Shown here piece after piece: positions 55,843 through 64,000 of a DNA stretch of 64,000 bases (position 1 is its first letter; the number at the start of each line of letters is the position of its first letter). Made by a program: the position numbers and the translations under genes. Origin of the DNA: Agromyces bracchium (GTDB taxonomy: Bacteria > Actinomycetota > Actinomycetes > Actinomycetales > Microbacteriaceae); the NCBI RefSeq assembly GCF_009709675.1, contig NZ_WMLB01000017.1, positions 229,088-293,087 of the forward strand, written 5' to 3'. Below the pieces are notes generated by a model. That model had not been told where the DNA came from. It made no database searches and saw nothing but the letters and a program-made list of their open reading frames with translations.

Positions 55843-57165
55843 TCAGGCGACGTCGCCGTGCGTCGTCGCCACGCCGAGGTCGCGCACGACCGCGCGACCG
55901 ACGCGGTCGCCCGAGACGAGCGCGCCCTGGATCGACGCGGTGTCCCGATGATCGCCCGCGGTGTAGCGGCCGCCGCCGATCCGTGCGGGACGCCGGATGC
56001 TGAGCGGCGGGAGCTGCGCCGGGAGGGCGTCGTGCAGGTCGTCGCGCCGGAGCAGCCGCCAGGCCGAGGCGTCCGTCGCCCAGATCTCGCCGAGATGGCG
56101 GCGGACGTCCGCCTCGGTGGGCGCCGCACCGGGGTCGCTGCGCGCGGCGGCGGGCAGGAGGTTCGTCGCCGAGATCAGGTGCACGCCGGCCGGCGCCGAG
56201 CCCGGCACGGTGTGCGAGAGCACGACCGCGTTCACGATCGGGCCGTTGCGCCGACCGTCGACCGCCAGCATCGCGGACGGCGTGGGCGGCTCGTCGGCGG
56301 CGAACCACCACGTCTGCAGGCCGCGCGTCGGCGGTGCGGGCACGTCGACGAGACCGGTCAGCGCCTCCGGTCCGACGGCGACCACCACGGCGGATGCCTC
56401 GACGCCGCCGCCGCCCGCGAGTTCGACCCTGACGCGCCCGCGGCCGGTCGCCGGTCCGCCGCTCAGCACCCGGACCACCTCCGCGTCCGTGCGCACCTGC
56501 ACGCCGGCGGCGCGCGCGACGTCGGCGAGCTGTGCCGGAAGCGCACCGATGCCCGCGGCGGGCAGGCCCGGGCGCCCGAGCGCGAACATGCGCATGAGCA
56601 GGCGCACGAACGCGTCGGAGGTGTCGCCGCGGTCGTCGGCGAGGACGCCGGCGAGGAAGGGTTCGAGGACCTCGGCGCGGAGTGGTCCGCGGAGTCCGAC
56701 GCGGTCCCACGCCTCGGCCAGCGTGCGGTCGGGTCCGGCGATGACCGAACGCGGGCGCACGATCGCGGGCGCGAGCCAGCGCACGAGGGCGGCGACGTCG
56801 CGGGGTGCCGCCAGGCCGCTCCGGAGCGTCGCCGGGAGCATGCCGGGGTGTCGTAGCGGGTGCGCGAGCACCGCGACATCCGCCCGCCCGACGCGGCGCA
56901 CTTCCACGCCGACCGGGAACCTCTGCAGGTCGAGCGCGTCGACGTCGACCCAGCGGCGGACCCCCGGGTACGCGGGGTTCAGCACCTGGAAGCCGCGGTC
57001 GAGCCGGAAGCCGTCGACCTCGTCCGTCCGCTGTCGACCGCCGACCACGTCGGCGGCCTCCAACACCGTGACGCCGAGGCCGGACTCCGCGATGCGCGTC
57101 GCGCAGCGCAGGCCGGCGAGGCCGGCGCCGACGACCACGACGTCGGTCTCCTCCGATGCGTCCAT
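55843..57165 (-). CDS. FAD-dependent amine oxidase/phytoene-desaturase-like oxidoreductase
   Basis: 440-aa flavoprotein. N-terminal dinucleotide-binding motif VVVVGAGLAGLRCA followed by VLEAADVVGGRQRT (the R-x-x-T/GG motif of the amine oxidase/protoporphyrinogen oxidase/desaturase group) and a C-terminal GGGRYTAGDHRDTASIQGALVSG that closes the FAD site. Substrate unknown. It follows dgdA by 30 bp on the same strand, so the two probably form an operon; a role in amine or amino-acid derivative oxidation would fit but is inference. Confidence 0.85.
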   Translation of the reverse strand: MDASEETDVVVVGAGLAGLRCATRIAESGLGVTVLEAADVVGGRQRTDEVDGFRLDRGFQVLNPAYPGVRRWVDVDALDLQRFPVGVEVRRVGRADVAVLAHPLRHPGMLPATLRSGLAAPRDVAALVRWLAPAIVRPRSVIAGPDRTLAEAWDRVGLRGPLRAEVLEPFLAGVLADDRGDTSDAFVRLLMRMFALGRPGLPAAGIGALPAQLADVARAAGVQVRTDAEVVRVLSGGPATGRGRVRVELAGGGGVEASAVVVAVGPEALTGLVDVPAPPTRGLQTWWFAADEPPTPSAMLAVDGRRNGPIVNAVVLSHTVPGSAPAGVHLISATNLLPAAARSDPGAAPTEADVRRHLGEIWATDASAWRLLRRDDLHDALPAQLPPLSIRRPARIGGGRYTAGDHRDTASIQGALVSGDRVGRAVVRDLGVATTHGDVA

Positions 57166-57195
57166 GTTCCTGTCGCCCTTCGGTCTCCGCCGTGC

Positions 57196-60732
<3,537 letters not shown>

Positions 60733-61449
60733 TCAGGCCCCGTAGCTGCGGGACACCGCACGCGCCGCGGCGGTGAGTCGCGCAGCGATCTCGGCCTCGG
60801 GCCGCGGCATCGAGACGTGGATCACCGCGATGGCGGCCGGCGGCTGCCCGGGCAGCGTGAGCGGCACCGCGACCGAGCGCAGCGAGGGCACGACCTCGTC
60901 GTGGCTCAGCGCGTACCCGCGCGCCCGGCTCTCGGCGATCTCGACGCGCAGCGCGTCGGGCACCTCGACCGGCCACGAGCTCTCGGGCATGGCGAGCAGG
61001 ATCGCCTTGCCCGGACCGCCGCGCGTGATCGGGTGGCGGTGCCCCGGGCGGTACGAGACGACCGTCATCGTCTGGCGCGGCGCAGCGCTCAGCAGCGTGA
61101 CCGCTTCCTCGTTGTCGGCGAGCACCGCGATGAGGCAGGTCATGCCGAGCTCGTTCGCGACTTCCGTGAGCTCGGGGAGCGCCACCTGCTGCAGGTCGCG
61201 GGCGACGCCCGCGGCGAGGGCGGCGAGCCCGGTGCCGAGGGCGAGCCGACCCGCGGCGTCGCGCGTGACGAGCGTGTGCTCCTCGAGCGTACGGACGAGT
61301 CGGTAGGCGACCGAGCGGTGCACGCCGAGCGCCGCGGCGACCTCGTCGATCGTCAGGTTCCGGTCGGCGTCGGCGAGCACCTCGAGCACGCGGATGCCGC
61401 GGCTGAGGGTCTGCGATCCGGCCGGCGCGGTCGGCTTCGCTCGGTCCAC
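60733..61449 (-). CDS. IclR family transcriptional regulator
   Basis: 238-aa regulator: N-terminal winged helix (about 15-75, GIRVLEVLADADRNLTIDEVAAALGVHRSVAYRLVRTL) and the IclR effector domain (TRGGPGKAILLAMP, ESRARGYALSHDEVVPSLRSVAVPL). GTG 61447-61449 (MDRAKPTAP) is preferred because GGAGG lies six bases upstream; a GTG at 61492-61494 would add 15 residues. It converges with the monooxygenase gene, and IclR members often control aromatic catabolism next door. No Cys-based or other obvious effector clue. Confidence 0.9.
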   Translation of the reverse strand: MDRAKPTAPAGSQTLSRGIRVLEVLADADRNLTIDEVAAALGVHRSVAYRLVRTLEEHTLVTRDAAGRLALGTGLAALAAGVARDLQQVALPELTEVANELGMTCLIAVLADNEEAVTLLSAAPRQTMTVVSYRPGHRHPITRGGPGKAILLAMPESSWPVEVPDALRVEIAESRARGYALSHDEVVPSLRSVAVPLTLPGQPPAAIAVIHVSMPRPEAEIAARLTAAARAVSRSYGA

Positions 61450-61564
61450 GTCGATCCTCCGACCCTCGATGGCCCGAGCGGATGCCACGGGCACTCGGTC
61501 GATAGTAGAACGCGTCGCACGGAATCCGAACGCCCCGATCGGTTCCGGGCGTAGGCTGACGGGC

Positions 61565-62758
61565 GTGAGCGGGTTCTCACGCGAGGAGGCGGCCGAGCGC
61601 GCCGGGGTCGACGTTGCCTACGTCGATCGCCTGGTCGAACTCGGCATCGTCGTGCCGGAACGATCGCGCTTCTCGGCGGGCGACGTGCGTCGCATGATCA
61701 TGGCGCGCTCGCTCGAGGATGCCGCGATCCCGCTCGAGCGACTGGCCGCCGCGATCGAGCACGGCGCGCTCTCACTCGGCTTCTTCGACGCGGAGGCCTA
61801 CGAACGGTTCGCTCCGCTCAGCGGCGAGACCTTCCAGCAGGTCAGCGCACGCACCGGGGTGCCGCTCGACCTCCTGACGACCATCCGCGAGGCGATCGGA
61901 TCACCGCTGCCGTCACCCGACGACCTGGTGCGGGAGGACGAGATGGCGGTCGTGCCGTTCCTCGAGATGCAGGTCGCCGAGGGATTCCGGCCGGAATCGA
62001 TCGAGCGCCTGCTGCGGGTCCAAGGGGACAGCACGCGCCGCATGGCGGAGGCCGAAGGCGCGTGGTGGCAGTCCGAGGTGATCGAGCCCTCGATGGCAGC
62101 CGGACGCTCGGTCGACGAGATCGGAAACCCGGACCTCGCGGATCGCAGCAGCCCCCTCGCCGAGCAGGCGATGCTCGGGCTCTACCACGCGCAGCAGGCG
62201 CGGGCGTGGACCTCGAACATCATCGAGGGGTTCGAGGTGCTCATGGCGAGAGCCGGCATCCACAGTCACCTCGAGCGGCCGCCCGCGATCTGCTTCTTCG
62301 ACATCACCGGCTACACGCGGCTCACCCAGGAACGCGGCGACGAGGCCGCCGCCGACCTCGCCGCCACCCTCGCACGTCTCGTCCAGCGCGGATCGGTCCG
62401 CCATGGCGGGAAGCCCATCAAGTGGCTCGGCGACGGCGTGATGTTCCACTTCCGGGATCCGGGTCCCGCCGTCCGGGCCGGGCTCGAGATGGTCGACGAG
62501 CTGACGACGGCCGGGCTCCCGCCGGCCCACGTCGGACTGCACACCGGACCGGTCCTGTTCCAGCAGGGCGACTACTTCGGCCAGACCGTGAACCTCGCGT
62601 CGCGGATCGCCGACTACGCGAGGCCCGGCGAGGTACTCGTGACCGAGGCGGTCGCCGAGGCCGGCGACGAGGAGGGGATCGTCTTCCGCGACGTCGGCCC
62701 GGCGGAGCTCAAGGGCGTGTCCGACTCGATGCACCTCTTCCGGGCCGAGTTCGCCTGA
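61565..62758 (+). CDS. Class III adenylate cyclase with MerR-like N-terminal helix-turn-helix
   Basis: 397-aa predicted cytoplasmic cyclase. Residues 1 to about 65 resemble a MerR/DNA-binding winged helix (SREEAAERAGVDVAYVDRLVELGIV, then FSAGDVRRMIMA). A helical middle follows (about 70-230). The cyclase homology domain (about 240-395) has the metal-binding Asp pair D246 (FFDITGY) and D290 (LGDG), substrate residues K286 and D336 typical for ATP, and transition-state residues N343 and R347, so it looks catalytically complete. GTG 61565 lies 7 nt after TAGGCT with no Shine-Dalgarno, i.e. probably leaderless. Confidence 0.85.
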   Translation: MSGFSREEAAERAGVDVAYVDRLVELGIVVPERSRFSAGDVRRMIMARSLEDAAIPLERLAAAIEHGALSLGFFDAEAYERFAPLSGETFQQVSARTGVPLDLLTTIREAIGSPLPSPDDLVREDEMAVVPFLEMQVAEGFRPESIERLLRVQGDSTRRMAEAEGAWWQSEVIEPSMAAGRSVDEIGNPDLADRSSPLAEQAMLGLYHAQQARAWTSNIIEGFEVLMARAGIHSHLERPPAICFFDITGYTRLTQERGDEAAADLAATLARLVQRGSVRHGGKPIKWLGDGVMFHFRDPGPAVRAGLEMVDELTTAGLPPAHVGLHTGPVLFQQGDYFGQTVNLASRIADYARPGEVLVTEAVAEAGDEEGIVFRDVGPAELKGVSDSMHLFRAEFA

Positions 62759-62908
62759 GCCGGTTCGCCCGTGCGCGTCGAGCCGGGCGCGAGCGACCCG
62801 GGCGTGAGCGACCCGGCACTTTCCGATTCGCGAAAGAATGCCCGGTCTTTCCCGGTCACGGACCGTGAAACATGGAGTCACCGGCATCCGGGGACCTAAA
62901 GTGATCGC

Positions 62909-62992
62909 GTGCAGCACCGTCGCCGCTCCGGCCCCCACCGGACGACGGGCTCGCACGGACCCGTCCACGAGGTGCCGCATCGCATCGACTGA
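62909..62992 (+). CDS. Candidate 27-aa leaderless peptide upstream of pntA
   Basis: TAAAGT (62897-62902) ends 6 nt before GTG 62909, the leaderless pattern seen at crgA, cca and the cyclase. The frame encodes a His/Arg-rich 27-residue peptide (MQHRRRSGPHRTTGSHG...) ending 26 bp before the pntA ATG. It may only mark the pntA transcription start. The 260-bp gap 62759-63018 otherwise shows a short direct repeat GAGCGACCCGG (62792-62802 and 62805-62815) and nothing else. Confidence 0.25.
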   Translation: MQHRRRSGPHRTTGSHGPVHEVPHRID

Positions 62993-63018
62993 CGGTCGAG
63001 CGATGAGAGGGAGTACGC

Positions 63019-64000
63019 ATGACGCGCATCGGCGTCGTCACCGAGCAGGGCTCGGAGACCCGGGTCGCCGCCACGCCGGCGACCGTGAAGCAGTTGATCG
63101 GCCTGGGCTACGAGGTCGTCGTCGAGACGGGCGCGGGAGCAGACTCGTCGTTCCCCGACGAGGCGTACGACATCGCGGGCGCGGGACTCGTGACGCGCGA
63201 GGCCGCGTTCGCGAGCGACATCGTGCTCAAGGTGAACCAGCCCACGCCCGACGAGATCGCGGCGCTCTCGCCCGGGACGACGCTCATCGGGCTGCTCAGT
63301 CCGGCGCTCCGGCCCGACCTCATCGAGGCGCTCGCGGCGCAGGGGGTCACGGCGCTCGCGCTCGACGCGGTGCCGCGCATCTCGCGCGCGCAGTCGATGG
63401 ACGTGCTGAGCTCGATGGCGAACATCTCCGGGTACCGCGCCGTCGTCGAGGCCGCGCACGAGTTCGGCCGCTTCTTCACGGGCCAGGTGACCGCGGCGGG
63501 CAAGGTCCCGCCCGCGAAGGTGCTCGTCGCCGGTGCCGGCGTCGCCGGGCTCGCGGCGATCGGCGCGGCATCCAGCCTCGGCGCGATCGTGCGAGCGACC
63601 GACCCGCGGCCCGAGGTCGCCGACCAGGTCAAGTCGATCGGCGGCGAGTACCTCAAGGTCGAGGTCGCGGTCGAGCAGTCGACCGACGGCTACGCGAAGG
63701 CGACGAGCGAGGCGTACGACAAGCGTGCGGCCGAGATCTACTCCGAGCAGGCGCGCGACGTCGACATCATCATCACGACGGCGCTGATCCCGGGCCGCGC
63801 GGCGCCGCGGCTGATCACGGCGGCGGATGTCGCGAGCATGAAGCCCGGCAGCGTCATCGTCGACATGGCCGCGGGCCAGGGCGGCAACGTCGAGGGCTCG
63901 GTCGCGGGCGAGCGCACGGTCACCCCGAACGGCGTGGTCATCCTCGGCTACACCGACCTCGCCTCGCGCCTGCCCGCGCAGGCGTCGCAGCTCTACGGCA
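63019..64000 (+). CDS. pntA: NAD(P) transhydrogenase alpha subunit PntA, 5' part
   Basis: NAD(H)-binding domain I of the proton-translocating transhydrogenase that exchanges reducing equivalents between NADH and NADP. ATG 63019 with GAGGGAG upstream; open at the right edge, about 327 residues visible. Landmarks: RIGVVTEQGSETRVAATP, the nucleotide-binding VLVAGAGVAGLAAIGAASSLGA, and TDPRPEVADQVKSIGGEYL corresponding to the RQD-loop region, here with Pro-Glu-Val. The split pntAA/pntAB arrangement is likely downstream but not visible. Confidence 0.93.
   Translation, partial: MTRIGVVTEQGSETRVAATPATVKQLIGLGYEVVVETGAGADSSFPDEAYDIAGAGLVTREAAFASDIVLKVNQPTPDEIAALSPGTTLIGLLSPALRPDLIEALAAQGVTALALDAVPRISRAQSMDVLSSMANISGYRAVVEAAHEFGRFFTGQVTAAGKVPPAKVLVAGAGVAGLAAIGAASSLGAIVRATDPRPEVADQVKSIGGEYLKVEVAVEQSTDGYAKATSEAYDKRAAEIYSEQARDVDIIITTALIPGRAAPRLITAADVASMKPGSVIVDMAAGQGGNVEGSVAGERTVTPNGVVILGYTDLASRLPAQASQLYG

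Overview
The window is high-GC actinobacterial chromosome, most likely from a member of the Microbacteriaceae (Agromyces/Leifsonia/Microbacterium-like). The evidence is the very high third-position GC, frequent GTG/TTG starts, leaderless-type promoters, DUF3566 after gyrA, and the gene order fhaA-fhaB-pstP-rodA-pbpA-pknA-pknB-trpG ... crgA ... gyrA-gyrB-recF-dnaN-oriC-dnaA-rpmH, which matches the origin region of Mycobacterium and relatives. It contains the replication origin (oriC, about 26.02-26.49 kb between dnaN and dnaA) and the adjacent centromere (parS array plus parA/parB, 31-38 kb). I see no IS element, prophage or CRISPR array.

Layout. 0-1.7 kb: 3' part of a GH65 glycoside phosphorylase/hydrolase. 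1.8-10.6 kb: tightly overlapping cell-wall growth and phospho-signalling operon (FHA proteins, PP2C phosphatase, RodA, PBP, PknA, PknB). 10.6-12.2 kb, minus strand: class E sortase, a 54-aa membrane protein and trpG. 12.3-14.3 kb: crgA, a DnaA-box cluster between convergent genes, rhomboid protease and ppiA. 14.4-17.4 kb: small and hypothetical genes, a NUDIX hydrolase and a PrmC-like methyltransferase. 17.6-26.0 kb, minus: tRNA-Ala, tRNA-Ile, DUF3566, gyrA, gyrB, dciA-like, recF, dnaN. 26.5-31.7 kb: dnaA (minus), then divergent rpmH-rnpA-yidD-yidC-jag-rsmG. 31.7-38 kb: frameshifted LD-carboxypeptidase, a 2.2-kb gene-poor tract carrying parS sites, an unusually long parA, and parB. 38-45.8 kb, minus: Ddl homologue, PLP aminotransferase, trxA-trxB behind a SigR-type promoter, murJ and a DUF6049 protein. 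46-52.4 kb: cca, an orphan AbiEi/nuclease-like gene bracketed by repeats, rpsF-ssb-rpsR-rplI, a second extra-oriC DnaA-box cluster, and dnaB. 52.6-64 kb is more accessory: a membrane protein, a GerW-family protein, an aminotransferase, a fasciclin lipoprotein, a dgdA-FAD oxidoreductase operon divergent from an aromatic-ring monooxygenase with a shared palindromic operator, an IclR regulator, a MerR-like/adenylate cyclase protein, and the 5' part of pntA.

How it works together. Replication initiation (dnaA, oriC, dnaN, recF, dciA-like, gyrAB, dnaB, ssb), origin segregation (parABS) and polar/septal wall growth with Ser/Thr phospho-control (rodA, pbpA, pknAB, pstP, fhaAB, crgA, murJ) lie within about 50 kb of oriC. 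The most unusual signals are structural: two dense DnaA-box clusters outside oriC (12.6 kb between convergent genes, and 50.7-50.9 kb before dnaB), a ParA with a ~370-residue low-complexity N-terminal extension whose coding sequence contains a parS site, a tRNA acceptor/T-arm-like minihelix and a G4-prone hexanucleotide repeat in the parS tract, and non-preferred codons concentrated in the hexamers GCATCC and GGATGC.
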